DNA from: Diadema setosum | Taxonomy: Eukaryota > Echinodermata > Echinoidea > Diadematoida > Diadematidae | NCBI GenBank assembly: GCA_033980235.1 | Contig: CM067070.1 | Coordinates: 23,524,699-23,588,698, forward strand | Direction of reading: 5' to 3' | DNA length: 64,000 nt | Part shown: positions 10,262 through 20,995 of the stretch, piece by piece | Numbering within the stretch: the first letter of the stretch is position 1 | Layout of the letters: each line of letters opens with the position of its first letter | Notes under the pieces: generated by a model | Seen by the model: only the letters and a program-made list of their open reading frames with translations | What the model was told of the DNA's origin: nothing | Database searches by the model: none | Position numbers and translations under genes: made by a program

Positions 10262-11036
10262 TTAACCCTATTCTTACTGGGCTATTTGAGACCAAGTTTT
10301 TACTGGGGGGGGGGTCAATTTGACCCCCCCTTCAGATCTCGGCCACCGATCACGCGATCGCCGCAAAATTTTGCCTGTAGAGCTGGATGTCAACTACAAG
10401 ATTACATGGTCATACAATAGAAAAATATTGCCTTTCTATTTTTAATAAATTACGCAAATTTGTGCATGAAATAATATTTTCACCTATAACTCCATAAAAA
10501 AGACTGAAGTATTGCTAAATTTTTGTGTCAGAATTCCTCAAGACATATCAAACAATTTTCATGTAAAAAAATAGCACAATCAAAATCAATTTCTTTTGTT
10601 TTTTATTGTTTTGTTAATTTCTTATGTATTTTCTTGTTTTTTTGACCTTTTGTTTTCTGTTGTTTTTTTGCCAAAATTTGTTGCAGGCACTTTTTCAGGC
10701 TTATCTACACTGGAATTGATTAATTTCAATGGTTAAAAGTTAAAATAACCTAATTTATATCAATTTAACCAAAAAACACAATTTGCATTCAATTTGCACA
10801 CGATATCATGAATTTGAGCTGTTTTCGGGTTGACATGCATTATGCACAACATTACGTAACTTCAGAATGGTGTACCCGGACATCGCAAATTTGGTCTCAA
10901 AATATGCGGAAGACTTCAATGAAAAAAGTCGTGAAACGACGCGACAAAATCTTTGCGCGTTGCGGAATCGTGGTGCGAAACGTCGAGGGGGGTCAATTTG
11001 ACCCCCCCCCCCCCCCCCCAGTTAGAATAAGGTTAA
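10262..11036. mobile_element. TTAA-flanked non-autonomous DNA element with G/C-run palindromes
   Basis: The ends are inverted: TTAA-CCCTATTCTTACTGGG on the left and, on the opposite strand, TTAA-CCTTATTCTAACTGGG on the right. Just inside each end lies GGGGTCAATTTGACCCC flanked by long G or C runs (10306-10330 and 10985-11020). About 775 bp, no meaningful frame. TTAA flanks and CCC ends suggest mobilisation by a piggyBac-type transposase, which is an inference. Frames that translate to GGQFDPP come from the palindromes and are not genes. Confidence 0.65.
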
Positions 11037-12161
11037 AATACACAGCATTTATGTCCATCATAAGATATAATGATTGAAGACTACTGGTAGATCCTCCATG
11101 TGTATCACACAACATGGAGCAGAGTAACATGATTTGTTCAAGTTCACCCTTATACTGTAAAATCAACTACACATACCTCGGGAGCAGTTTCATCATGATT
11201 GCAAACAGAATAAATCATTCCTTCTATAAAGAAACAAACTTTTAAGTATTGATGACATAAAAACACATTCAGTATTGCCAACTAAAATCGCCACATTAGG
11301 TTCATACACATTGCTCATTTAAATGGATGATATTACAGTAAATACATGAAGCTGCACATATGAAATTGCCATTACACTGAGCAAAGTTACAAACATATTA
11401 AAAAAGTGCACGCCATTAACATCACGCTACATCTAGTAAAATGACAATGTCCTACATTTTCTGGGTTTCAACTATAAGAATAACAATGCCACCCCATCAT
11501 TCAAGTGAGCTTTTTAAAATGTAGTGGATGTAGTAATGACCAAACACTAGTTGTGATTTTGTCACACCCTTTCATGTAACCTAGTAAAATATGCCCTACC
11601 TGAAGTCAATTTCTTACCTAGCACACACTTCAATAACATATGATGCCATTTGCTTCTCTCATCTCTCCATCTCAAAAAAAAAAAAAAAAAGAGAGAAAAG
11701 AATGCAGACTTTTCCTGTATAATAAACAAAACAGTAATTGTGATTTATATAGAGCATAATTGACCAACCAATTCTCTATGTTTTAAATGCAAGTTGTAGA
11801 AGTTGGATATTATGTTAAGATACTGTAGCACCAATTACTATTTAAGAGTTAAGGAAGTGAAACATATACCCCATTTAGAGTCCCCCTGTCTAGGAGGACC
11901 TCATGAGGACATGCTCGATGAAAACTAGCCATTTTTTTACACAAACTCAGTAGGTGGTGAGAGAGACCCTCGTTTAGAGTCCCCCTGTTGTCTAGAGTGA
12001 GGTCCGTATACATTTCTCTGGAAACCAGTGAAAGGGCATTTTTTTTTTCCACCACAAACAGTCATCATGATTCATAACTTTTGAACAGAGTATCTGATTT
12101 TCTTCGCACTCCACTGATGTATTCTACTACATTGCTGCATTCATGCTATCTACAGAGACAT
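11037..12161. other. Unassigned spacer
   Basis: AT-rich, no recognisable frame. There is an A-run at about 11672-11690. A phrase TTTAGAGTCCCCCTG occurs twice about 100 bases apart (near 11874 and 11973), a small local duplication. Confidence 0.45.
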
Positions 12162-12304
12162 CAGGGGCCCAAAGGTACAATTCTGGTAACTTTGCCATCC
12201 AATGGTAACTACCATGGTAAGCCAATCAAAATCAAGAATTCCATGGAAGTTACCATTGGATGGCAAAGTTACCACAGTTGTAACTTTTATGCAACAGGCC
12301 CCTG
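12162..12304. mobile_element. Foldback element with CAGGGGCC ends
   Basis: A perfect 26-base inverted repeat (12185-12210 against 12248-12273) lies inside weaker outer arms that end CAGGGGCC / GGCCCCTG. CAGGG-type ends are typical of hAT-family non-autonomous elements. I could not see an 8-bp target duplication, so the family call is tentative. Confidence 0.55.
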
Positions 12305-12426
12305 GACTTCAAAGCTCACATTATATGTATCACATTGCAAATGCTATTTTAGTCCCGTCCAAAAACTCTGGGTATCTTTGGGACTGGTTTCTGTCCGTGC
12401 AAGGAATGTACCCTGTGTTTGGTTAA

Positions 12427-12452
12427 TGTGTGTGTGTGTGTGTGTGTGTGTA
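12427..12452. repeat. (GT)n microsatellite
   Basis: Pure GT dinucleotide run of about 25 bases downstream of the P450 stop codon. Confidence 0.9.
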
Positions 12453-12695
12453 TGTTTTCTTGCTAGGTTTTCTCTTTATATCTCTGGTAACAACATTTGT
12501 ATACAAAATACAGTTCTGTACCTGACATTTAAAAGTGAACATACCTTATGAAATGGTATACAATGTCCTGATGTATTTAATGAGATCTCGAGAACTGACA
12601 GCTGCAGTTAATCAACGAACAAATTTTGCTACAACAATAAAACAATGCATTTTTTATCAAACAGTAAAAAAAAAAGAAGATAAAAACACCTGACT

Positions 12696-12880
12696 TTATG
12701 GATTGCGAGGTATTGCACAGACTTGGTATGGCATGGGGATTCGGGTGGCCCCAACTTTCCCCACGGTGCTAGGGCGTGGAGCGCCCTCTGGCAGTCGGAA
12801 CTCGAATCGGTGGAGGAGGTGGGTGAAGAAGAGGTAGAGTTCCATCTTAGCCAGCTGCTCACCCAAGCACTTCCTCCGAC
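12696..12880 (-). CDS. P450 exon 3 (haem-binding loop and C-terminus)
   Basis: 185 bp including the TAA stop (12696-12698). It begins after ATCACAG and completes the Gly codon of the haem loop, then RRKCLGEQLAKME. The last intron falls in the haem loop, a position also used in CYP2 genes of vertebrates. Confidence 0.92.
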
Positions 12881-15800
12881 CTGTGATGACCAAACAGAGA
12901 AAACAAGGAAAAGTAGAAGTAGCATTTAGTAGCAAAATGTACAATATAGGTAAAAAGATCAAGGTCAAAGGTGAAAGAAGTCAAGGGTCAAAATTCTACG
13001 TAGAAGTTTTGAAGCCCTCACCTAGTGCCATCACATAAAGCAAACGGAATCGAAATCGGGTTAGAAATGACGAAGGAGTAGCATTTTGTAGCCAATGTAC
13101 AATATAGGTAAAAAAATCAAGGTCAAAGGTCAAAGAAGTCAAAGGTCAAAATTCTGTGTAGAAGTTTTGAAGCCCTCACCTAGTGCCATCACATAAAGCA
13201 AACGGAATCGAAATCGGGTTAGAAATGGCGAAGGAGTACTAACATTTGGTAGCAAAATGTACAATACAGGTCAAAAATCAAGGTCAAAGGTCAAAGAAGT
13301 CAAAGGTCAAAATTCTGTGTAGAAGTTTTGAAGCCCTCACCTAGTGCCATCACATAAAGCAAACGGAATCGAAATCGGGTTACAAATGGCGAAGGAGTAG
13401 CATTTTGTAGGCAATGTACAATATAGGTCAAAAATCAAGGTCAAAGGTCAAAGAAGTCAAAGGTCAAAATTCTGTGTAGAAGTTTTGAAGCCCTCACCTA
13501 GTGCCACCATATAAAGCAAACGGAATCAAAATCGGGTTAAAAATGGCGAAGGAGTAGCATTTTGAAGCAAAATGTACAATATAGGTAAAAGGTCAAGGTC
13601 AAAGGTCACAACTGAAATTCTGTATAGAAGTTTCAAAGCTCCCATGTAGTGCTATCACATAAAGCAAACAGAATCAAAATCGGGTTAGAAATGGCGAAGG
13701 AGTAGCATTTTGAACATTTTGATCACACACGGACGCATGGACGGACACACGGACACACGGACACACGGACACACAGACACACACACGTACGGAGCCCGTT
13801 TCATAGTCCCCTGCTCGAACTCGTTCGGCGGGGACAAAAAAAAAACATGTAAACACAGAAAAAAGTGGTTATGACGAGGACCTAAGAAGCATGATGTTAT
13901 GTCAGATTTCTCATGGTCTATGGAAAAAAAAAAAACAGCAACAAAGAAACGTTGAGGGTTGAGACCTGCAATATCTCCTTAATTCAATAAGGGAATTCTG
14001 TTACATCCATGCTACACAAGCTTCATTCTAGGCTGTCTCATTGCTTTCTTGTATCTTGCTTTTGTTTTTGTTGTTGTTGTTGTTGTTTTTTTAATCTGAA
14101 GGGCGAGACAGGTAAACAGACTGTCTTACTAGGCACTGCTACTTGATCAGAGTCTTTGTACAGCTCTTAACCCGTTGAAGATTAGTCCCGAGTACTGTAT
14201 ACGCCATATATTTCGCGAGTCTAAATTTTCCCGAATCGGGAAAGATATTCCCAACGATTTCGCGAGTGGTTAAATTCGCGATCGTGGAGTCCTGTACTGA
14301 ACGGAGAAATGTACATGCATATGTCATATTCACATCGGGATCAGAGTCAATATTTTCACGTGTCTTTAATTTTGCGAATAGCACCCGACTCGCGAAATTC
14401 GCGAAAATAAAAACCTTGCAAAATATTCGGCATATACAGTATACTCAGTCAGGTGTCTATGGGAAATGAATGTTATAGCAAAATCAGCCCGATCTCAACT
14501 GCTTCACATCAGGATCAGTAATAATTTCTCCTTAATGCAAAATATTTATAATCATAATGATGGGGGTATTTATAATGCCCTTTACCACAAAGTCTGGGTG
14601 CTCAAAGGGTACAAAAAAAAAAAAAAAAAACAAATTTAAAAGTTTGATGATATCCAAAGAAATCTAAACCTAGAAACTGGAGGAAACTTCAATCAGTGAT
14701 ACATGTAGGTGTACAACAAAAGTACTTCACACGATTATTAAATAAATGGCTAGTATTATACTCAAGTGTGTCATTAAAAGTTTGATTCTTTGCAGGGATT
14801 GCACTTTAAAATTACATCTTAAGATGTCACAACATTGCTACAGAAAATGAAACTTTATCACGGAAGAAGAAATTGAGGAAAAAAAAAACATAGAAAGAAA
14901 CAACTTACTAGTAAATACAGAATGGAATGAGTTCATCACTTTGGAAAACAGCACCATCATTATGTCATTACGAGTTTGATTCTGAGAAATTGCATTTCGA
15001 TACATTTTCCATACATCACTGTCACAGGCAATCTTAATTACCATTGGGTTACCATTGGGGATAAAAGAGAAACAACCTACCAATGCAGAATGGAATGAGT
15101 TCATCCCTTTGGACCACAGCGGTCCTATCCTCATTCAGAAATCTCTCAGGGACAAACTCCTCAGGGTTCTTCCACGTCTTCGGGTCGTAATGCACAGCCC
15201 ATAAATTCGGTAGCACCAGAGTGCCCGCAGGGATGTCAAAGTCGAAGAGCTTTGTGTTGCAGGTGGAGGCGTGAGGGACGGCTAGTGGTACAATGGTGGC
15301 CATGCGCTGGACCTCCATCAGGACCGCCTCGGTGTAAGGGATGTCCTTTCGTTGCTCCAGGGTGGGCATCCTGTCCGGCCCAATGGCTCTGTCCAGCTCC
15401 TCGTGGACTTTGCGTTGGACGTCCGGATGCAGGACCAGGTAGAGGATGGCCCACATCAGGGTGGTCGCTGTGGTGTCCGTTCCCGCCACGAAGAGATCCC
15501 CAAGCGTCTGCCGCAGATCGTCCTCGCTGAAAGGGACCCCGCCCGTAGAGGGACCGATGCTGCCATCGCTTCCATCATGTGGTGGATTTCCATTGCACGC
15601 TTTTTCCCCCTGCACCCGCTTGAGCTCCTCCATATACATCTGCACGAAGCAGGGCTCCTCCGACTCTGGTCTGTTGAGGGCATCTTTGATCATGGCGCTG
15701 TCAAATTCCTGCCACTTGCGGTGGTTGTTCGCCAGCTTCCTCCAAACTGGAAGCGGCAAGTACTGCAGGACAGGGATGAAGCCCGTCACACCGGTCGTTT

Positions 15801-17657
15801 CCGAGATCTCCAGACCTTCGTGGATGATGTCAAGGAACTGCTTGAAGTAGATATCGTCATGCTTGAAACGTTGGCCAAAGACAATCCATGAGATAATGTT
15901 CGAGACAGACACATTGAGGTCATGAAATGGAATAAAGGGTTCTGACTTTCTACTGGTAAACAGGTCTGACAAAGTCTCAATTTCAGAGACAATGTTCTCA
16001 ATGAGGCGGGACTTGCCCATCCCGAGTGAGCGCAGAGCTGCTAAACCAAACCGCCTTCTTTCCCGTTGATTCTCTCCAACATGGGCTGATATAATGCCTG
16101 CATATGAAGTGATGACAAATAATTAAAATTAAAATTAGTAGATGGATACTGGTATGAAAGTCACAAATACAACATACAATTATCAGAGGTGGTTGTTTTT
16201 TTGTTTGTTTGTTGTTTTTTTTAAAAGGGACTGTACAGTACATGGTTGAGGTGAGGATTTAGCTTTTAACATTTTGCGAGATATTCAGAAACCGTGCTCT
16301 ATGAGATGTCAATTAAAGAGTATGCAGTTCTAAGGGGTATCAAAAGTTTATTCGATGAAAATCGGTTTTGAAATGGCCGAGATATACAAATAAGGTGAAA
16401 CAAAGAGATCCTAATAAAGTTGTGGCATGTCGCCTTTATATCTCAGCCATTTGAAAGCCAATTTTCATCAAATAAACATTGAATCCTTCTTAAAATTACA
16501 TGCTCTTTCATATATTTCATAAGAGACTTTTCATTATCTCACTTAGGAATGTTCAAAACATGAATCCCCACCTCAACCAGTACTGTACAGACTGCCTTCA
16601 AAACACAGATTGCTCTTGACAATGCAGCCGGCTAACCCCATTCTAATCGCACTATGGCCATGCAACCTGGATTCAAAGGCAGGACGTGTTCCCTCCTCCA
16701 TTTTCTTTTAAGAGGGGGGGGGGGGAGACTCCCCCCCCCCAAAAAAAAAAAAAAAAAAAAAAAATCTTAAAGCTTGATATTCTTATATTAATGTTAATTG
16801 CCATTATCTAAAGATTTTGAAAGCTGTGAACTTTTTTATTTAAGGTATATATGCTTTAAGATTTTTTTTTTTTCTGCTTGAAAATTTTCAAAACATCCAC
16901 CAATGCTCCACATCGTTGTGATTCAATTTAATTCTAAAAATTGTAAGAGCTCCCTCATGTCCAAGGAATACCCCTCCCATAGACCTCCCTTTGAGGGGGT
17001 ACATATTACTACTAGACCTCTATTACTAGTCAAATGGAACAAGAGCTTGCCATTTATTTCACCAATGATGCATTGTTATTGCAACTATAAAGCATATTTC
17101 TCTCTCTCTCTCTCTCTCCCTCTCTCTCTTGTAAAGATGAACTAGTTTACACGTTACTTTGAAGGTCAGGATGGGGATCGGGAGAAAGGGAAGATATGGG
17201 GTGAGAAAACCTGACGACAGGTTAAAAGAAAACGTGTACAAACTAGGGCCTATACTACACATTAAATACCTCGTCCTTTGGTAATGTATTCCATCATTCC
17301 TAGCTTCGGTCTGTCGGCAAAATCGTCTCCGGATCGGGAAAACGCCTCTCTCATGGAAGAGAAGTCGTTGAGGATTAAAGTGGGCACCACTCCTATCCTC
17401 GTGTAAAATACCGGGCCAAATTTCTCCGACATCTTCGCGAACAGCTTCTGCGGCTCGTCCCCAATCAAGCTCGGCATGCAGCCTATCACCGGCCACGTTC
17501 GGGGCCCGCTCGGCGGAAGCTTCATCGCCGACTGCGCCTCATATCTCGTCCTGAATAGCTGCCGTGAGACGTAAATACACACCAGAAATACTGCGAAAGA
17601 TATCAGAAATGTCGTCGAATCTACAATCAGCAGGTTTCCGATTATTTCGCTGACCAT
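12696..17657 (-). CDS. Cytochrome P450, CYP2 clan (CYP2U-like), three exons
   Basis: Complete gene. Exons 17270-17657, 15081-16097 and 12696-12880 join in phase to 1590 nt (529 aa plus stop). It should be a haem-thiolate monooxygenase anchored in the endoplasmic reticulum by a hydrophobic segment at residues about 15-35, followed by a Pro-rich hinge (PPSGPRTWPVIG). I see the I-helix AGTDTT (334-339), the K-helix ExxR as EVQR (391-394), PERF (446-449) and the haem loop FCIGRRKCLGE, with Cys473 as the iron ligand. The I-helix, K-helix and C-terminal blocks resemble CYP2U1 most, but CYP2-clan subfamilies in echinoderms are numerous, so no symbol is given. Substrate unknown; CYP2-clan enzymes oxidise fatty acids, steroids or xenobiotics. 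All key residues are intact. A possible ATTAAA polyadenylation signal on the minus strand lies near 12575. Confidence 0.92.
12911..13722. repeat. Tandem array, about 5 copies of a ~158-bp unit
   Basis: The phrase GAAGTTTTGAAGCCCTCACC recurs near 13003, 13162, 13322 and 13479, and in diverged form near 13627, a spacing of 148-160 bases. Every unit carries the AGGTCA-type direct repeat AGGTCAAAGGTCA; four copies are exact and the first has one change. The array lies in P450 intron 2, about 30 bases upstream (in + coordinates, beyond the acceptor) of exon 3. Confidence 0.88.
13735..13840. repeat. GGACACAC repeat with terminal hairpin and A-tail
   Basis: Short GGACACAC units are followed by a near-palindrome (CCCCTGCTCGAAC...GTTCGGCGGGG, about 13810-13835) and an A-run. 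It looks like the conserved end of a dispersed repeat whose body may be the adjacent 158-bp array. Family not identified. Confidence 0.5.
14195..14439. mobile_element. TA-flanked MITE of the CGCGAA type, inserted in an older repeat
   Basis: The inverted ends read CTGTATACGCCATATATTTCGCGAG and, from the other side, CTGTATATGCCGAATATTTTGC, each flanked by TA. The surrounding sequence (about 14150-14193 and 14440-14540) matches the uninterrupted repeat at 29160-29300. The insertion point and TA duplication are therefore directly visible. Confidence 0.75.
14895..14957 (-). pseudogene. Decayed duplicate of the end of P450 exon 2 with its splice donor
   Basis: About 60 bases match 15066-15122, the junction of P450 exon 2 with its intron. 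They share the phrase CAGAATGGAATGAGTTCATC, with AAACAACTTAC in place of AAACAACCTAC on the intron side. The copy lies about 170 bases into the intron and carries a GTAAGT donor-like site on the minus strand. It is too short and diverged to be a usable exon. Confidence 0.7.
15081..16097 (-). CDS. P450 exon 2 (core of the enzyme)
   Basis: An unusually long 1017-bp internal exon. It begins after TATGCAG (acceptor) with GC ATT ATA and ends inside the haem-loop Gly codon at a GTAGGT donor. It carries the I-helix, K-helix and PERF motifs. One exon this long, where vertebrate CYP2 genes are split several times, suggests intron loss or retroposition followed by intron retention at the ends. The phases of both junctions check out. 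Confidence 0.92.
16221..16600. mobile_element. TTAA foldback MITE, copy 1 (P450 intron 1)
   Basis: The left end is TTAA followed by AAGGGACTGTACAGTAC, and the right end is its inverted form GTACTGTACAG. The inner arms are also inverted (GATGAAAATCGGTTTTGAAATGG against CCATTTGAAAGCCAATTTTCATC). Homologous copies lie at 48699-49095 and 60811-61207. The right TTAA is lost here. No coding capacity. Confidence 0.75.
16711..16764. repeat. G-run, C-run and A-run block
   Basis: A G-run, the spacer AGACT, a C-run and then a long A-run. It can fold back on itself and is a likely site of replication slippage or assembly error. Confidence 0.7.
17098..17132. repeat. (CT)n microsatellite
   Basis: Nearly pure TCTC run in P450 intron 1. 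On the minus strand it translates as an Arg-Glu repeat, which is not a gene. Confidence 0.85.
17270..17657 (-). CDS. P450 exon 1 (membrane anchor and N-terminal region)
   Basis: 388 bp starting at the ATG complementary to 17655-17657. Encodes the signal anchor, the Pro-rich hinge and the first part of the catalytic fold up to TKGR. It ends one base into a Gly codon at a GTATTT donor. I chose this start because the anchor follows at once and no in-frame upstream extension is attractive. Confidence 0.9.
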
Positions 17658-19145
17658 GGTGCGCTATTTCTTGGAAGGATTTTGCCTCCTGTTGACGTAA
17701 AATCAGTGAGAAAATAGGCCCTGTCGGAAGGTGCTTCCAACGATGGTTACGTACAATTTGTATGTAATCATTACGTAGCAGAAGTCTTTTTTGGCGAATG
17801 AACCGGTTACCGCGGCTGGCATTGCTATGCTTTTACAATACAACCCGGCGATCGTTGAATAACGGTGCCTGATACTACACGTGTATTCTATTTCCAGGGA
17901 CGGTAAGGTTAAAAAAATAATACACTGTAATACTATAAAGCAAAAACGAAACAAAACAAAACAAAGCAATGCCTTACACGCTTAAAATCAAACTCTAAAC
18001 AGATGAATTAGGTTGGTTTTATTGAAGTATTTTTCCCCAAATGTACGACAGCAAGAGAAAATTCTCCTAAGCATAATTTTCTCTTCGTCTGAAGATAGAC
18101 TATGAACCACACGAAGGCGATTTCTTCACTCTTGAGCAAATTACCGATTAGATAAGGCGAGCCTTGTCACTACAGTGGGCCTTTTGTTGTTTTTTTCACA
18201 TTATGTGAAGCAACGTCTCAATATAGGTTGTATCAATTATTATGTCAATATGATGAAAAGTGAAATGAGCTGAGAGAATGAAACAGAGCGCGGTGAATAT
18301 TAATTGACCCTATTGTAAACTGATTCAGATCCTAACCTGAGCATTTGACCACCACTCCCCCGCAAACGAGAATTCTCAAGTTTTTGATTAATAATTCTGT
18401 GATAGCGGTTACACTGGCACATTCATTTTAATGCAACTGTGATTAAATGAAGGGATAAAAAAAGAATTAATAGCCTACGTTTCTAAATATTTCGACTAGT
18501 TTGTTGTTTTTTAAGCAATTCTGACAGTTTATAGATTATATATGCTAGCTATTCAAGGCAACTTTATATACTAGTAACAGTCCTTTTTTTCCGCAGAATT
18601 GGCCTGTGTCTGTGACATAGTAATTTAGGCCTATGATGATATAGGCCTATGACTCTAATCAATTGCAATATAGCTCGAAGGTTAATAGTTATGCTCTTAG
18701 TTTTGCTTCCCGTTACTTCACTGATGTATGTCCAAAGTCGACATCATACTTTGTAGGCATATATTCCGACCGGGGTGGGGATGAAAATAGGGCACAAGAC
18801 AAGACACAAGATTCTGCATTTTTCTCCATCATTTTTAGCCTTTGTTGAGATTTTGGGCTTCAAAGATATTGTAGAGATCGTAACTTTGAAACTTAATTCA
18901 TGTATCTAATTGCGTTAAATTTGTCTTTGGTTCTTATTGTTATCTCGACGAGCACTTTAATATGCATGAATGATAACTTGTTTATTTTTGTAATTTTTAC
19001 TTTTGTGCCTTGGAAGAGAAAAACAAAGGTGTCCACTCATGCGTAAAGTTTCACTTTTTATTGACTTACCAGGTTGATAGCCAATCAAATTACCTTTAAT
19101 ATGATATACAGTGTATAATACATTAACTTTTAGCCAAATAGTGTA

Positions 19146-19202
<57 letters not shown>

Positions 19203-20569
19203 CAGGTTGGCCACAGTATGTAGGGCCTTCTAGTTAGATTTCATATCAATCAAACAATTATATGCAGCTAACATTATATTGCTTTGTATAAGAAACAACA
19301 GAAAAATCTGAAGTAAATCAGTGATTTTTTTATTTTTTTTTTTTTGGGGGGGAGGGGGGTGGGGGTTAGACATACATTAAAAAGCTTTGAACTGAAGAAG
19401 ATTAGAGTAAGACAAGTTGGCAATGCTGTCTGCTGTAGGTGCTGAGCAGCTTTCCATTCAGTTTGTACACAAAAATTCACCAATTTTCATTTTTCTTCCA
19501 AGAAATTGTTCATCAAAATTCTTTGTACATAAGATTTGAATGATATGCATACACAAGTTCTGTCTATGCCCAAATGTTTGCGAAAGGTGAAAATTGGTGA
19601 TTTAATTGTTTTATCATTTTTATTATTTTTTGTACAAACTGAACAGAGAACCACTGAACACCTATACTACACACTTGCCAATCTGCCTTCTGCTCTAAAC
19701 TTTTATAGCTCATAGTTCCTATGTGTGTCTAGATTTTCCCCCAAAATGTTCATTGATCTACTTCTCTGATTTATCTGTTTTCATGCAAAGCAACGTAAGA
19801 TTAAGACAGCATTTCCCTTTAATTATAAGGCCAGTATATATAATATGACCAAGGTTGTCATTTTGTTTCCATGAAGACACTATTTTAGACTCATAACATT
19901 CTGCACTCATAACATTACGCAGAGATGGAACTCCATACCATTTATGTGACTTTACTGTAAAAGGAATATGAAATGCATTGTGGCTTTACAGTGTACAGAC
20001 AAGTAGGCCTACATAACATGTATCATTATCACACGTCTCACTCCTTGTGGCTTTAACCACTATTGTGTGACTATGGCATCGTGCCTGCCGAATGTCACTT
20101 GTACTTTAGCATGAGTATGTTTGACTTGATATATGTAGACTGACACACGCAAAGACCCCTTACATTCACAGCAAGATGCACTTTACACACACAGAGCAAT
20201 GCACACACACAAGCACCCATACCCTCAATCGTAGACTTGCAAACTCAATACTTAAAACAAGGTCATCCTCAATGGCATCGTGTAAATAAGTTTTGTTTGC
20301 ACTATATGAGGTTCTTTGTTGTATTTTGTATTTAATGGAGGATACAGATATATCATAGGAATAATGACAAATTCTTGGGACTGCAGAGGATGGCTTGTTG
20401 TGTCTGGTATTTTGTTGTGTTCGACCTAATCATATTGAGGTTCCACTGTATATCAGCTCTTGATTTTATGGCTCTAGTATTGACAATATTCTAAGCGGTG
20501 CTTTTAACAAACCTGAATGTTTGTATTTTATCCTGAAGTACATGTACTGGCAAGCTTTACTGTTACATG
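17658..20569. other. Spacer upstream of the P450 gene
   Basis: Sequence 5' of the P450 start; a core promoter could not be pinpointed. It includes an (AT)n run at 19147-19198 and a T/G-rich homopolymer block near 19326-19365. No supported gene. Confidence 0.5.
19147..19198. repeat. (AT)n microsatellite
   Basis: Pure AT dinucleotide run of about 50 bases. Confidence 0.92.
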
Positions 20570-20695
20570 TATAGCCTTTTGCAAAGGCAACTCGCAATAA
20601 TTTGTGGACATGCACAGTCACAGCGAGTGTAGTGAGCTGCAATCGCTGTGTGCGAGTCCACAAACTATTGCGAGCTGCCTTTGCAAAAGGCTATA
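20570..20695. mobile_element. Small palindromic MITE
   Basis: The arms TATAGCCTTTTGCAAAGGCA and TGCCTTTGCAAAAGGCTATA are perfectly inverted, and a second block (TCGCAATA...GTGGAC) is also mirrored. Total about 126 bp. TA at both ends fits a TA target duplication. Confidence 0.7.
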
Positions 20696-20936
20696 CTGTT
20701 AAAATACCAAACTTTGTAATACAAAAATTCATCCTTGTTATTGTCATCTAGCTTAGCTACTTGGCTAGATTTTGTCAAATCAATCTGCCACTGCCATTTT
20801 GTACATCAGTTATTTTTGTGTCTTGCATTGTTTTTGTACTCACATACCCCAGTAGGGGTCACTGAGTTAATAAACTTAAAACTTGAATCGCATGTTCACA
20901 TACAGACATACAAGACACACTCACAAGCACACACAA

Positions 20937-20941
<5 letters not shown>

Positions 20942-20972
<31 letters not shown>
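20942..20972. repeat. (CA)n microsatellite
   Basis: Pure CA run within a longer CA-rich stretch (20900-20990), followed by a short (TA)n run. Confidence 0.9.
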
Positions 20973-20978
<6 letters not shown>

Positions 20979-20995
20979 CCAACACACAAACTGCC

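Noticed and set aside
10196..11077. Frames translating to GGQFDPP-type peptides
   Set aside because: Produced by the palindromic G/C-run ends of the TTAA element.
12911..13722. CRISPR-like regular repeats
   Set aside because: Units are head-to-tail with no unique spacers, and the genome is eukaryotic; it is a minisatellite.
15352..15891. Plus-strand frame of 179 codons
   Set aside because: It is the antisense shadow of P450 exon 2.
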